64,000 nucleotides of DNA. Origin: SHZL01 sp963815185. GTDB lineage: Bacteria > Pseudomonadota > Gammaproteobacteria > Xanthomonadales > SZUA-36. The number at the start of each line of letters is the position of its first letter. Position 1 is the stretch's first letter. The notes below the pieces were generated by a model, which saw only the letters and a program-made list of their open reading frames with translations, was not told where the DNA came from and searched no databases. The position numbers and the translations under genes were made by a program. The stretch spans positions 248,001 to 312,000 of the forward strand of contig CAWFGC010000007.1 of assembly GCA_963815185.1 (NCBI GenBank). Reading direction: 5' to 3'. Below, piece by piece: positions 34,870 through 44,790 of the stretch.

Positions 34870-35836
34870 CAGCCGTCATCACGACGCCGTGGATGGAAAG
34901 CTTCTCAGATAGCTGTTGCTTGGTGCGGATCGCCTCGTCGCGCTCGAGAAATGGACCAATGCGCACGCGGAATATGGATGAAGTCGACGAGGTCACGGTC
35001 TCCTGGTAGGCGCTCATGCCGTCCTCCCTGAGCTGTGATACCAAGCGTTCAGCGTTGCTTGCATCGGAAAAACTGCCTGCCTGGACCACCCAACGCACCA
35101 ATGCATCCGCAGGATTACCCACGGACTCGGACTGATCGGGTTGCAGATCGACGACTCGTGGCCTGACACCCTTAACATCTTTGGCAATCCGTTCAGATAC
35201 CTGACTGGCTTCAGTTTCGCTTTCGAACGGCCCCACGCGAACGCGATTGAGACGTCCCGCACCGGAGTCGATGGTGTCCAGCAATACCGGAAGTCCCTGT
35301 TTCTGCAGTGAAGCCATCAAACGGCTCGCGTTCTCGGCGCTGCCCAGGCTCGCAACCTGCACCACATAGCGGCCGGTGGTACGCTCGGGTATCTGATCGG
35401 GCGCCGGAAGCGGCGCAGTTGTATTCTCAACCACATCCCCCTCTTTTGCCTTGGGTTGTAACGGGCTTGCCTTGTCCTGGCCGGACTTGGCCGCGACCGG
35501 TTCCGGGGTGAGGTCCGCAGCCTTGGGGCTGGCTTCAGGTGGAGCTTGTGCCGCCTCTTTTTCATTAACTCTTACCGGCGCACTGGTGGCGGCCGCCGCT
35601 CTGTCGCCGGATACCGCATCGCGATCCGGCATCGGCCGGCTTTCTCTTTGTGGATCGGTGACCGGAAAGCGCCGGGTTTCGAAGGTAAGTTCATCCGGAC
35701 GGGGCGGGAGCTCAATTTTTTGCGACTGCTGCGAGCCGCTTTCCGGTCTCCCGTTGAGCAACATGGGCAGCACAATCACTGCCAGCGCGATCAATACGCT
35801 GGCGCCAACCAGTCTTTGCTTCAGTGCTTTGTCCAT
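34865..35836 (-). CDS. SPOR-domain protein, DedD-like, with two SPOR repeats
   Basis: Cell-division protein of 323 residues. An N-terminal TM helix (about 9-27) is followed by a long proline/alanine-rich periplasmic linker. Two peptidoglycan-binding SPOR domains come next: one with YVVQVASLGSAENASRLMASLQ (about 157-230) and one with WVVQAGSFSDASNAERLVSQL (about 249-322). E. coli DedD has only one SPOR domain. Genomic position between folC and cvpA is that of dedD. The stop codon lies inside the terminal repeat of the adjacent palindromic element. Confidence 0.9.
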   Translation of the reverse strand: MDKALKQRLVGASVLIALAVIVLPMLLNGRPESGSQQSQKIELPPRPDELTFETRRFPVTDPQRESRPMPDRDAVSGDRAAAATSAPVRVNEKEAAQAPPEASPKAADLTPEPVAAKSGQDKASPLQPKAKEGDVVENTTAPLPAPDQIPERTTGRYVVQVASLGSAENASRLMASLQKQGLPVLLDTIDSGAGRLNRVRVGPFESETEASQVSERIAKDVKGVRPRVVDLQPDQSESVGNPADALVRWVVQAGSFSDASNAERLVSQLREDGMSAYQETVTSSTSSIFRVRIGPFLERDEAIRTKQQLSEKLSIHGVVMTAD

Positions 35837-35934
35837 AATAGAGGTGCTCTTGAACGGTGCTCGTCGAAACCGGGCTGTCGGGGAATACTGCCATCAATTA
35901 TACACGCGCGCTTTGCGAACCACCTTGCTGCAGT

Positions 35935-37212
35935 TCAAAGCTGGCTGTTAGCCGCCAGGAAGGTCGTTGCCTCGGCGACGGTGAAAAAGGACCCGAAAAC
36001 CAGGACCTGCTGCCCGCCGCCTGCCGTTGCTTCCAACGCTGCGGCCAAAGCCGAGGCCACGTCAGGGAAATCCCGCACGCGTCCGGGCCCGCTGACCTTG
36101 ACCACTTCCTGCGCCAGTTCGGCACCGCTGCGGCCACGATCGCCGCCCAAGCCCGCGCAGTGCCAATGCTGCACATATTCATCCAGAATCGACGCGACCG
36201 CCACCGCATCCTTGTCCTGCAGCATGCCAAGCACGCAAATCACGGGGCGCCAGCGCAAATCCTGCAATGCTGCGGCCACTGCCTGTGCCGCGTGCGGGTT
36301 GTGGCCAACATCCAGCCACACCCGGGGGCAATCAGCCGACGGCTGCAAACGCCCGGCCAGGCTGACGGATTTCAAGCCCCGCACCAGTTCATCGGGGTGC
36401 TCCAGCGCGTCCGGAATCAGCGCACTCACAGCCGCGACCGCGGTGGCCATGTTCCGGACCTGGTGCGAGCCCGGCATTGCCGGTTGCGGTAGCTGGATCG
36501 TATTCGAACCTTGGCGCCAGACAAAACCGCATGCCTGTACGGTCACGCTGAATTCCCTCCCCAGACGCTGCAGCAGAGCGCCGCAACGCGCGGCAGCTTC
36601 CAGCACGGATTGCGGCGGATCGGCCTCACCGCAGATCAACGGCCTGCCCGCCCGGATGATACCGGCTTTCTCACGGCCAACACTGTCAAGATCATGGCCC
36701 AGGTACTCCTGGTGGTCCAGACCAATTGCGGTAATAACGGCGCAATCCGTGTCGAGAATATTGACCGCATCGAGCCTGCCACCGAGGCCGACTTCGAGCA
36801 CGGCAAAATCCAGCGTCGCGCGTGACAGCAAATCGAAGGCCGCCAGCGTACCGAATTCGAAATAACTCAGACTGATTTCGCCGCGTGCGGCCTCAACCCG
36901 TTCGAATGCAGCGATCAAGTCCCCATCCGTCGCCCCGGCGCCCTGAATCTGCACTCTTTCGTTATAGTGCAGGAGATGGGGTGAGGTATAGCTGCCACAA
37001 CGATAGGCAAGGGCCGTCAGCATGGTGCTGAGATAAGCCACGGTCGAACCCTTGCCATTGGTGCCGGCAACGGTGATCAGCCGGGTTGCCGGCATTGGCC
37101 GGCCCATAAGCTCCCACACCGCACGGACCCGCTCCAGGCCGAGATCGATCGCCAGCGGGTGGCGCCGCTGCAGAAGGTCGAGCCACGCCGCGAGTGTGGA
37201 GGGTTTGGACAT
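35935..37212 (-). CDS. folC: Bifunctional dihydrofolate synthase / folylpolyglutamate synthase
   Basis: Adds glutamate to dihydropteroate and folates. The 425-residue Mur-ligase-type enzyme has the ATP loop TVAGTNGKGSTVAYL, TSPHLLHYNERVQI, the Mg-site region LEVGLGGRLDAVN, GLDHQEYLGHDL, and DVGHNPHAAQAV. Downstream of accD by 39 bases, as in related genomes. Confidence 0.96.
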   Translation of the reverse strand: MSKPSTLAAWLDLLQRRHPLAIDLGLERVRAVWELMGRPMPATRLITVAGTNGKGSTVAYLSTMLTALAYRCGSYTSPHLLHYNERVQIQGAGATDGDLIAAFERVEAARGEISLSYFEFGTLAAFDLLSRATLDFAVLEVGLGGRLDAVNILDTDCAVITAIGLDHQEYLGHDLDSVGREKAGIIRAGRPLICGEADPPQSVLEAAARCGALLQRLGREFSVTVQACGFVWRQGSNTIQLPQPAMPGSHQVRNMATAVAAVSALIPDALEHPDELVRGLKSVSLAGRLQPSADCPRVWLDVGHNPHAAQAVAAALQDLRWRPVICVLGMLQDKDAVAVASILDEYVQHWHCAGLGGDRGRSGAELAQEVVKVSGPGRVRDFPDVASALAAALEATAGGGQQVLVFGSFFTVAEATTFLAANSQL

Positions 37213-37251
37213 GGGCGCTTGTCCCGCTTACGCCGCTGCGGCAAGCGGTTG

Positions 37252-38142
37252 CTATGTTTTGACCAGTTCCCCGCTCACCACCCTGGGTTGAGCGCCACCA
37301 CTCATCAAGGCCAGCAAGGCGGAAATCTGATCGCGCAGTTGGCGCCGATCGACAATCATGTCGATCGCGCCTTTTTCCAGCAGGAATTCACTGCGTTGAA
37401 ACCCCTCGGGCAGCTTCTCGCGCACGGTTTGTTCAATCACACGCGGGCCGGCAAATCCGATCTGGGCGCCTGGCTCGGCGATGTTGACGTCTCCCAGCAT
37501 GCCCAGGCTGGCGGACACGCCGCCTGTGGTCGGGTGGGTCAGCACGGAGATGTAGGGAATTCCGGCCTCCGCCATGCGCGCCAATACGGCACTGGTCTTG
37601 GCCATTTGCATCAGAGACAACAGGCCTTCCTGCATGCGCGCACCGCCACTGGCGGAAAAGCATACCAGCGGCGAGCGCAGGCGCAGACTTTCCTGACCGG
37701 CGCGGGAGAATTTCTCGCCCACGACCGAGCCCATGGATCCACCCATAAAACCGAATTCAAAGGCGCAGGCCACAATATCGCCACCGTACAACTTTCCTGC
37801 CATGGCCACCAGCGCATCCTTTTCCCCGGTTTTTTTCTGCGCAGCCACCAGGCGATCGCGGTATTTCTTGGTATCGCGAAACTTGAGCGTATCGACCGAC
37901 TCGAGGTCAGCCGCTATTTCACGCTGGTCCTCTGGGTCCAAAAACTGTTGTAGGCGCGCGCGTGCCCCCACCGGCATATGCTTGCCGCACTTGGGACAGA
38001 CTTGAAGATTGCGCTCGAGCTCAGGACGGTACAATACTGCTGAACAATCCACGCATTTTGTCCACAAGCCTTCCGGAACCGTGCGCTTGTTGCCGCCTTC
38101 GGTGCGGATTCTCGATGGCATCAGTTTTTGAAACCAGCTCAT
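37252..38142 (-). CDS. accD: Acetyl-CoA carboxylase carboxyltransferase subunit beta
   Basis: Forms malonyl-CoA together with AccA. The 296-residue protein has an N-terminal zinc ribbon with CVDC and CPKC (about 31-53), then the crotonase-fold carboxyltransferase core with FMGGSMGSVVGEK, SASGGARMQEG and HPTTGGVSASL. Located between trpA and folC. Confidence 0.96.
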   Translation of the reverse strand: MSWFQKLMPSRIRTEGGNKRTVPEGLWTKCVDCSAVLYRPELERNLQVCPKCGKHMPVGARARLQQFLDPEDQREIAADLESVDTLKFRDTKKYRDRLVAAQKKTGEKDALVAMAGKLYGGDIVACAFEFGFMGGSMGSVVGEKFSRAGQESLRLRSPLVCFSASGGARMQEGLLSLMQMAKTSAVLARMAEAGIPYISVLTHPTTGGVSASLGMLGDVNIAEPGAQIGFAGPRVIEQTVREKLPEGFQRSEFLLEKGAIDMIVDRRQLRDQISALLALMSGGAQPRVVSGELVKT

Positions 38143-38245
38143 GCCTGGAATGCCCCGGTAAAGGCTTGCATCCGAACTTCCTGGCGATTGCTTATTATCA
38201 TCGACTTTCCCAATCCCGAACTGCTGTCAAGGGCATTGACCTGCT

Positions 38246-39058
38246 TCAATCCACGCCATTGTCCATGGCCTCACGCACGGGCGCAAGAAACTCCCGGGCC
38301 AGGCGGCCGGCCTCTTCCTCGGACGCCGCCGTCGCCAGCGTCTGCACCAGGGCACTGCCGATGACCACCCCGTCGGCCACTTTGGCCACCAGCGCAGCCG
38401 CTTCGGCCCCCTTGATACCGAAACCTACCGCAATGGGTAGACCGCTGTGCCGGCGTATTTGCCGCAGCGGCGCCACGATATCGTGCTGTTGCAGCAGATT
38501 CGCGCCGGTAATGCCCTTGAAAGACACATAGTAAAGATAACCACGCGCGGTACTGACGATGGTATCCATCCGCTCCGCTGTGGTCGTGGGCGCCAGCAAA
38601 CAGATGGGATAAATACCGGCCTTTGCCAACAAATCGCTGAGCTGGCCCATTTCCTCCGGCGGGCAATCGACCATCAGCAGGCCGTCGACCCCTGCGGCAC
38701 CCGCGTCGCTCGCAAATGCAGCAAAACCGTAGCGCTCCACCGGGTTCATATAACCCATCAGCACCACCGGTGTGGTCTTGTCATGGCAGCGAAATTCCGT
38801 CACGCAATGGAGCACCGTGTGCAGCGAAACGCCGCGCGTAATCGCCCGCTCGCTGGCCGCCTGGATCACCGGCCCATCGGCCATGGGGTCGGAGAAGGGC
38901 ACGCCAAGCTCCAATACATCCGCCCCGGCGGAGACCAGTTGATGCATGATGGCGACAGTCCATTCCGGCCGCGGATCGCCCACGGTAATAAACGGGATCA
39001 GGGCTTTGCGCGACTGCTCATTCAATGCCTGAAATCGTTGGTCTATGCGATTTTTCAC
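38246..39058 (-). CDS. trpA: Tryptophan synthase alpha subunit
   Basis: Cleaves indole-3-glycerol phosphate. The 270-residue TIM barrel has ELGVPFSDPMADGPVIQ (catalytic Glu in ELG), MGYMNPVERYG, and GVDGLLMVDCPPEE with the catalytic Asp region. Phosphate-binding segments include VGFGIKGAEAAALVAK and ADGVVIGSALVQ. It starts within the trpB stop (four-base overlap). Confidence 0.97.
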   Translation of the reverse strand: MKNRIDQRFQALNEQSRKALIPFITVGDPRPEWTVAIMHQLVSAGADVLELGVPFSDPMADGPVIQAASERAITRGVSLHTVLHCVTEFRCHDKTTPVVLMGYMNPVERYGFAAFASDAGAAGVDGLLMVDCPPEEMGQLSDLLAKAGIYPICLLAPTTTAERMDTIVSTARGYLYYVSFKGITGANLLQQHDIVAPLRQIRRHSGLPIAVGFGIKGAEAAALVAKVADGVVIGSALVQTLATAASEEEAGRLAREFLAPVREAMDNGVD

Positions 39059-40275
39059 AAAGAAATGTTCTCCAGTTCTGCGACCGTCTGCACATCTTTG
39101 TCGCCTCTGCCGGAGAGGTTGATCAGAATGTATTGATCGGGGCGCATTGCGGCTGCCAGCTTGATGCCGTAGGCAACGGCATGGCTGCTTTCCAGCGCAG
39201 GCAGTATGCCTTCGAGCCGGGTCAGTTGATGAAACGCCTTTAGCGCCTCCTGATCCGTGACCGAGACGTATTCCGCCCGCCCGCTGTCCTTCAGCCAGGC
39301 ATGCTCCGGCCCCACGCCCGGATAATCCAGCCCGGCGGAAACCGAATGGGTGTGTTGTATCTGGCCGGCGTCATCGTCTATCAGGTAGGTGCGGCAACCG
39401 TGCAACACGCCCGGCCTGCCGGCGCACAGCGAGGCGGCATGCTCCCCCGTGGACAGACCCCTGCCGGCGGCTTCCACGCCGATCAACCGCACCTCGCGGT
39501 CACCGACAAAGGGGTGAAACAAACCTATCGCATTGGAGCCGCCGCCGACGCAGGCGACCAGCGCGTCCGGCAGGGTGCCATATTCATCCATCATCTGGCG
39601 GCGGGCTTCTCTGCCCACCACGGCATTGAAATCGCGCACCATGGTGGGATAAGGATGCGGTCCCGCCACGGTGCCGATGATGTAGAAGGTATCGTCGATA
39701 TTCGTCACCCAGTCCCGCATGGCCTCGTTCAGTGCATCTTTCAATGTGCGCGAGCCGCTGGCCACCGCGCGCACCTCCGCACCCAGCAGCTTCATGCGAA
39801 AAACGTTGATGGCCTGGCGCCGCATATCGATCTCGCCCATGTACACCACGCATTGCTTGTTCAGTCTTGCCGCAACGGTGGCTGCTGCCACGCCGTGCTG
39901 ACCGGCCCCGGTTTCCGCTATCAGACGCGATTTGCCCATGTAATCGGCCAGCAGGGCCTGTCCGACCGTGTTATTGATCTTGTGCGCACCGGTGTGATTC
40001 AGATCTTCCCGCTTGAGCAATATCTGCGCCCCGCCTGCGAGTTCGGAGAGTCTGCGGGCCGGGTAGATCGGCGAAGGCCGGCCGACGTAATGGGCCAGGT
40101 CATCATCCATGCGGGCAATGAATTCATCATCCTCGCGCCAGCGGAAGTACGCAGTCTTCAACTCGTCCAATGCATGCATCAGAGTCTCGGAAACATAACT
40201 TCCGCCGTAGGGCCCGAAATGCCCCTGCGCATCGGGCTCGGAAGTCATCGCTGCTTGCTGCTTTGCTTTACTGTT
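39055..40275 (-). CDS. trpB: Tryptophan synthase beta subunit
   Basis: PLP enzyme condensing indole with serine. HFGPYGGSYVSETLM marks the N terminus, HTGAHKINN contains the PLP lysine, and CVGGGSNAIG is the phosphate loop. GTG at 40275 has a GAGG six bases upstream and overlaps the trpF stop, so I prefer it; ATG 40248 (MTSEPDAQGHF) is a plausible alternative with no clear ribosome binding site. Both give normal lengths (about 397-406 residues). Adjacent trpF and trpA form one operon. Confidence 0.94.
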   Translation of the reverse strand, partial: NSKAKQQAAMTSEPDAQGHFGPYGGSYVSETLMHALDELKTAYFRWREDDEFIARMDDDLAHYVGRPSPIYPARRLSELAGGAQILLKREDLNHTGAHKINNTVGQALLADYMGKSRLIAETGAGQHGVAAATVAARLNKQCVVYMGEIDMRRQAINVFRMKLLGAEVRAVASGSRTLKDALNEAMRDWVTNIDDTFYIIGTVAGPHPYPTMVRDFNAVVGREARRQMMDEYGTLPDALVACVGGGSNAIGLFHPFVGDREVRLIGVEAAGRGLSTGEHAASLCAGRPGVLHGCRTYLIDDDAGQIQHTHSVSAGLDYPGVGPEHAWLKDSGRAEYVSVTDQEALKAFHQLTRLEGILPALESSHAVAYGIKLAAAMRPDQYILINLSGRGDKDVQTVAELENISL

Positions 40276-40891
40276 CACTCTTTGCCTCTTTGATAAATCG
40301 TCTGATAGCTGCTGCGTCCTTGATACCGGGCGCGGTTTCCACCCCGCTGGAGACATCCACGGCCCACGGGTGCACCTGGTTCACGGCGCTGCGCACATTG
40401 GCGGGGTTCAATCCACCCGCCAGGATCAAAGGCAGCCGGCCCGGAGAAATCCGGCCCCAATCCAGCACCCTGCCGGTGCCGCCCTGCCCACCCGGTTCAT
40501 GGCTGTCGACCAGGATGCCTGCGGCATCAGCGTACGCCGTTTCCGCCGCCGCCACCGCGTTTGCGGCGGCGCCTTGAACAGCCTTGATATAGGGCAGGCC
40601 AAACTGCCTGCAGTATGCGGCATCTTCACGGCCGTGAAATTGCAGCAGGCTCAGCGCGGCCTGGCGCAGCACCTGCCGCACATATTCTGCCTCCTGGTCG
40701 AGGAACAGCCCAACACGGCAGACAAAGGCGGGCACCTGCCGGCACAGGCCGGCTGCGGCTTGTGGCTCAACACAGCGCGGACTATCCGGCACGAACACGA
40801 AACCCAGTGCGTCAGCGCCGGCATCGACCGCGTCGGCCACGTCCTGAGCCCGGCTGAGGCCGCAGATTTTTACCCGCACCGGGCTCATCAT
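40268..40891 (-). CDS. trpF: Phosphoribosylanthranilate isomerase
   Basis: Third committed step of tryptophan synthesis. The 207-residue barrel starts VRVKICGLSRAQDVADAVDAGADALGFVF, with the catalytic Cys in KICGL. LLQFHGRED and a Asp-containing AAGILVDS follow, then LILAGGLNPANV and AVDVSSGVE near the C terminus. Overlaps truA by four bases. Confidence 0.95.
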   Translation of the reverse strand: MMSPVRVKICGLSRAQDVADAVDAGADALGFVFVPDSPRCVEPQAAAGLCRQVPAFVCRVGLFLDQEAEYVRQVLRQAALSLLQFHGREDAAYCRQFGLPYIKAVQGAAANAVAAAETAYADAAGILVDSHEPGGQGGTGRVLDWGRISPGRLPLILAGGLNPANVRSAVNQVHPWAVDVSSGVETAPGIKDAAAIRRFIKEAKSEQ

Positions 40892-41676
40892 GGCTCCCTC
40901 GCGGGGGGAAAGTCGACCTGCACGGGCGGCAGTCGATATTGGGACGGGTAACGCGCGCCAACGAAATACAAACCTTCGGCCGCGGCCGTCGGAGCCGCCG
41001 CGCTACGATCGCGGCTGAGCAACAATTCCTGCATCCAGGCAAGCGGTTGTTCTGCGCGGCCGATGCGGATCAGGCTGCCGGCAATATTTCGCACCATATG
41101 ATAAAGAAAGCCGTTGGCAGTCACATCAATCTGCACTTCGTTCTCGTTCCGCACCACCGAAATCTCATGAATTTCACGCAGTGCATGCCGGGCCTGACAG
41201 GATGCAGCGCGAAAGGCTGAAAAGTCATGCTCGCCACATAGGACCTGTGCCGCAAGGTGCATCAATTCCGCGTCCAGTGGCTGGCGACACCAGCTCACCC
41301 GTTTGGCATCCAGTGCCGGCCGCACCCAGCGGTTGAGAATGCGATAGCGGTAGCTGCGCGAATAGGCGCTGAAGCGCGCATGAAAGCTGTCGTCGACCGC
41401 GCGCAGCCACAGGACGCTGATACCCCGCGGCAAATGGCTGTTGGCCCCCAATATCCAGGAGCGTTCGGAGCGTTGCACAGGAGTATCAAAATGGGCGATC
41501 TGGCAAATGGCGTGAACACCGGTGTCGGTTCGACCACAGCAGGCAACATGAATTGGCTGGTCCGCAACGCGGGAAAGCGCCGCCTCGACGCAGCCTTGTA
41601 CTGTCGGCTCCTGCCGCTGCACCTGCCAACCGAGGAACGCGCTGCCATCATATTCGATCCCGAATGCATAGCGCAT
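40888..41676 (-). CDS. truA: tRNA pseudouridine(38-40) synthase TruA
   Basis: Modifies the anticodon arm of many tRNAs. The 262-residue protein has EYDGSAFLGWQVQ at the N terminus, the catalytic Asp in CCGRTDTGVHA, and FLYHMVRNIAGSLIRIG. Lies between fimV and trpF, the Pseudomonas order. Confidence 0.95.
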   Translation of the reverse strand: MRYAFGIEYDGSAFLGWQVQRQEPTVQGCVEAALSRVADQPIHVACCGRTDTGVHAICQIAHFDTPVQRSERSWILGANSHLPRGISVLWLRAVDDSFHARFSAYSRSYRYRILNRWVRPALDAKRVSWCRQPLDAELMHLAAQVLCGEHDFSAFRAASCQARHALREIHEISVVRNENEVQIDVTANGFLYHMVRNIAGSLIRIGRAEQPLAWMQELLLSRDRSAAAPTAAAEGLYFVGARYPSQYRLPPVQVDFPPAREP

Positions 41677-41763
41677 TTGTGTTTGGTCCGCCTTTGTAGC
41701 CTGTGCGGGTCATGCCCTGAATCGCGCATTTTGGTGCCGCCTGCCACCGATTGCAAACCGGGT

Positions 41764-41802
41764 GAAAAGAAAGGGGCCGCGAGGGTGCACTCTCGCGGCC
41801 CC
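41764..41802 (-). terminator. Rho-independent terminator of fimV
   Basis: An 11-base GC-rich stem (GGGGCCGCGAG at 41773-41783 pairing with 41792-41802) and an eight-base loop. On the minus-strand transcript it is followed by TTTCTTTTC. It lies 20 bases after the fimV stop codon and so separates fimV from truA. Confidence 0.85.
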
Positions 41803-41821
41803 TGGCAGTTCAATGCTTCGC

Positions 41822-43621
41822 TCAGAGTTCGCCCAGCATTTTCTTCGCTTCAGATTGCTGTTCTTCGGAACCGTGCTCGATGACTTCGTCGAGGATCACG
41901 CGCGCGGCTTCCCGGTCGCCCATGGCAATATAGGCCCGCGCCAGATCCAGACGCACCTCCGGATCGGCACTGTCTTCATCCAACAACTCCGCTTCATCGC
42001 TTTGTGCCGCCCGCTCCCGCCTGGTTTGCTGCTGCGGCTCAGGGGCGGTGACCGCTTCGCCTTCCTCCTCAGCGGCTTCTTTGTCGGCCGCCGGTTCGGG
42101 TTGGGGTTTCAGGACCTTGAGGATTTCTTCGGCTTCGTCCTTGATTTCGCGTACGGTTCCGCCTTCCGGTCCGGCGCTCTCCAGGTCCCAGTCCTGACCG
42201 GCATTGCGGCGATTGATCAACCAGCCGGCAACCGCAGCGGCAACCACCAGCAATACCAGCAGCCACAGGGTCAGGCTGCTGTACCAGGCCTTTTCCGGTT
42301 TCGACGCAGCCTTGGTCGTCACTTTGGGCACCGCGGTCTGGCTGGTTTTTTGCGAGGGTTTCTTCGCTGTGGCTTGCGCCGCCTGGCCGGCAGGGCTTTC
42401 ACTGCCTTCATCTTTGCCTTCAGATAGGCGCTTCTGGCGCAGCTCTTCTTCCATTTGAGACAGCCCGGCATCGGCTACATTGCCTTCCTGACTCGACCCC
42501 AGACGATCCCGTAATTCGGTAATCTGGTCCTGCAGGTATTGATTCTGTTGCTGTTCCACAACCAGTTCTTCTTCCTTGCGCGCCAGTTCTTCCTTCAGTG
42601 CCTGCTCAGCAGGGGATGCACTGCTACCGGCGGCCGCTTCGTTCGTACCGCCGGCGCTGGCGACATCCGCCTTGTCGGCCGGTGGCACCAGCTCCAATTT
42701 ATCCGCTGGCGCAGTGGTGCTGGCGCTGCCTTCGGGAGTGGCCGGTTGCCGGGAATTCATGTCCAGCAAAGGCGTCTCCGCCGCGGTGGGCGCAATGTTC
42801 TGGGAATACGCATCGTATTGCTGAACCACTTCTTCACGCGCGGTTGCCACCGGTACCTGCCGCACCTCTTCGACCTGCGGCATACGCAGGATCGCGCCTT
42901 TCTTCAGCAGATTGATGTTGTCCTTGATAAAAGCCTGCGGATTATTGCGCTGGATGGCGAGCATGACCGCGTTCATATCCAGGCCGGTGCCATGCGACCA
43001 GTCGGCAGCGATGCGCCACAGGGTATCGCCGCTTTGCACCGGGCCATACTCATTGCCGCCGGCTGTGACAGGGGTTGTTGCGTTTGGTTTTGACTGCCCG
43101 GAGGCATCTTCGCGCGCAGTGGCTTTTCCCGCCGGCACCCACTCGGCTTCTGCGGGGGCCGGAGCGACCGGGGGCCGCCCGCGCTCGTCAACCACTGGAG
43201 ACGGGGCCGGCGATGTGAATGACGGCGGGTCGAGAAACATCGTGTATTCACGTAACAACCTGCCACTGGCCCAGTTCACCTCGACGATCAGGCGAACGAT
43301 CGGGTCCTTGAGCGGCAGCTTGCTGGTGACGAGGATGCTGGCACCACCGTCTTTCTGCTCCAGCGCAAAACTCAATGGCACGGAAATCGCGTCGCGGCTG
43401 GCGCCGATCAATTTAAAGTCATCGGCGGAAGCCATGCCCACGGTAACGGAAGCCAGATCATCATCCGCCCGGGTGATCAAATCGATCCTGGCCTGCAAGG
43501 GCTGGTTCAAATAGGATTCAACCGAAATATTGCCCAGGCCCATGGCCAATGCCAATGGTGCGAATGCTGTTAACGCAGCCAACAGTACCAAGCTGGCGCT
43601 GATGCGTTTGGTGTTATACAT
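41822..43621 (-). CDS. fimV: FimV/HubP-like polar scaffold protein
   Basis: A 599-residue inner-membrane protein organising the cell pole and type IV pili/twitching. Order: signal peptide (1-26), FimV N-terminal domain starting GLGNISVESYLNQPLQARIDL, a LysM peptidoglycan-binding domain (SGDTLWRIAADWSHGTGLD region, about 195-250), a Gln/Glu-rich coiled coil (about 335-390), one TM helix (about 450-470), an acidic cytoplasmic region, and the C-terminal FimV motif with DLARAYIAMGDREAARVIL. Shorter than the 900-residue Pseudomonas FimV. Confidence 0.93.
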   Translation of the reverse strand: MYNTKRISASLVLLAALTAFAPLALAMGLGNISVESYLNQPLQARIDLITRADDDLASVTVGMASADDFKLIGASRDAISVPLSFALEQKDGGASILVTSKLPLKDPIVRLIVEVNWASGRLLREYTMFLDPPSFTSPAPSPVVDERGRPPVAPAPAEAEWVPAGKATAREDASGQSKPNATTPVTAGGNEYGPVQSGDTLWRIAADWSHGTGLDMNAVMLAIQRNNPQAFIKDNINLLKKGAILRMPQVEEVRQVPVATAREEVVQQYDAYSQNIAPTAAETPLLDMNSRQPATPEGSASTTAPADKLELVPPADKADVASAGGTNEAAAGSSASPAEQALKEELARKEEELVVEQQQNQYLQDQITELRDRLGSSQEGNVADAGLSQMEEELRQKRLSEGKDEGSESPAGQAAQATAKKPSQKTSQTAVPKVTTKAASKPEKAWYSSLTLWLLVLLVVAAAVAGWLINRRNAGQDWDLESAGPEGGTVREIKDEAEEILKVLKPQPEPAADKEAAEEEGEAVTAPEPQQQTRRERAAQSDEAELLDEDSADPEVRLDLARAYIAMGDREAARVILDEVIEHGSEEQQSEAKKMLGEL

Positions 43622-43686
43622 GAGTCCCTCCGTCTTTCCCTGACATTATGAAGAACAGCCTTGCCCGATAAGTGCGTGCTCTGCCC

Positions 43687-44757
43687 TTAAGCTCCCACCA
43701 GTGCTGAGTGTACTTGCACCTGCGACCGCTGGCCAGCAGCAAACCGCCGCTGTTCCAGGTAGTCCATGATCTGAATGGCGTTAAGCGCTGCGCCTTTGCG
43801 CACGTTGTCCGCCACCACCCACATGCTGATGCCACGCGGATGACTGATATCGCGCCGCAGCCTGCCCACATAAACGGCATCTTTGCCCGCCGCATGGGTA
43901 ACCGGCGTTGGATGGATGCCGTCCGCGCCAGCCAGTAACTCGACACCCGGCGCCTGTTGCAGCAATTCGCGCACGCGTTCGATGCTGATGTCGGTGCGCG
44001 TTTCGAAGTGAACAGCTTCGGCATGGCCGTAAAAAACCGGCACGCGAACTGCAGTGGCATTGACCAGCAGCTCGGGGTCATCGAGGATTTTTTGCGTTTC
44101 CCAGAGCATTTTCATTTCTTCCCGCGAATAGCCGTTTTCCAGCAGCGTATCGATTTGCGGCAACACGTTAAACGCGATGGGCTGGGAAAAGGCCGACATT
44201 TCGGGATCCTGGAAATTCAGCTTTTGCGCCGTTTGCATGGCCAGTTCCCGCAAACCCTTGCGTCCGGCTCCTGAAACCGACTGGTAGGTCGCTACATTGA
44301 TGCGCGCAATGCCGGCGGCGGCGTGGATCGGCGCCAGAGCAACCACCATCTGGATGGTTGAACAATTCGGGTTGGCGATGATACACCCGCCCTGCACCGC
44401 ATCCAGCAGGTGCGCATTGATCTCAGGCACCACCAGCGGGACCGCATCGTCATAACGAAACGCCGAAGTGTTGTCGATCACGATGGCGCCTGCCGCCGCG
44501 GCCAGCGGAGCGTATTTCTGACTGACAGATCCGCCGGCGGAAAACAGCGCATAGTCCACCGTGGAAAAATCAAAGTCGGCGAGGTTGCCAATCTCCAGTT
44601 GGGTATTACCGAACTCGACGTCTTCCCCGACCGAGCGGGCGCTCGCCAACGCGCTGACACGATCCTCCCGATGCCCCTGTTCGGCCAGCATGGACAGCAT
44701 TACCTCGCCCACCGCACCGCTGGCGCCAACCACCGCAATTTTAGGTTTTTGTATCAT
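43687..44757 (-). CDS. asd: Aspartate-semialdehyde dehydrogenase
   Basis: Second step of lysine/threonine/methionine and diaminopimelate synthesis. The 356-residue protein has VVGASGAVGEVMLSML, the catalytic Cys in ANPNCSTIQMV, and SVSGAGRKG. The sequence type is that of the Usg/Asd2-like subgroup typically next to fimV. Located 65 bases upstream of fimV. Confidence 0.94.
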   Translation of the reverse strand: MIQKPKIAVVGASGAVGEVMLSMLAEQGHREDRVSALASARSVGEDVEFGNTQLEIGNLADFDFSTVDYALFSAGGSVSQKYAPLAAAAGAIVIDNTSAFRYDDAVPLVVPEINAHLLDAVQGGCIIANPNCSTIQMVVALAPIHAAAGIARINVATYQSVSGAGRKGLRELAMQTAQKLNFQDPEMSAFSQPIAFNVLPQIDTLLENGYSREEMKMLWETQKILDDPELLVNATAVRVPVFYGHAEAVHFETRTDISIERVRELLQQAPGVELLAGADGIHPTPVTHAAGKDAVYVGRLRRDISHPRGISMWVVADNVRKGAALNAIQIMDYLEQRRFAAGQRSQVQVHSALVGA

Positions 44758-44790
44758 GTCGAAGATTATATATTAATTGTAAGCTGTTGT

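Noticed and set aside
35546..36865. A 439-codon plus-strand open frame
   Set aside because: Antisense to folC and the dedD-like gene, with low-complexity Ser/Arg/Ala composition.
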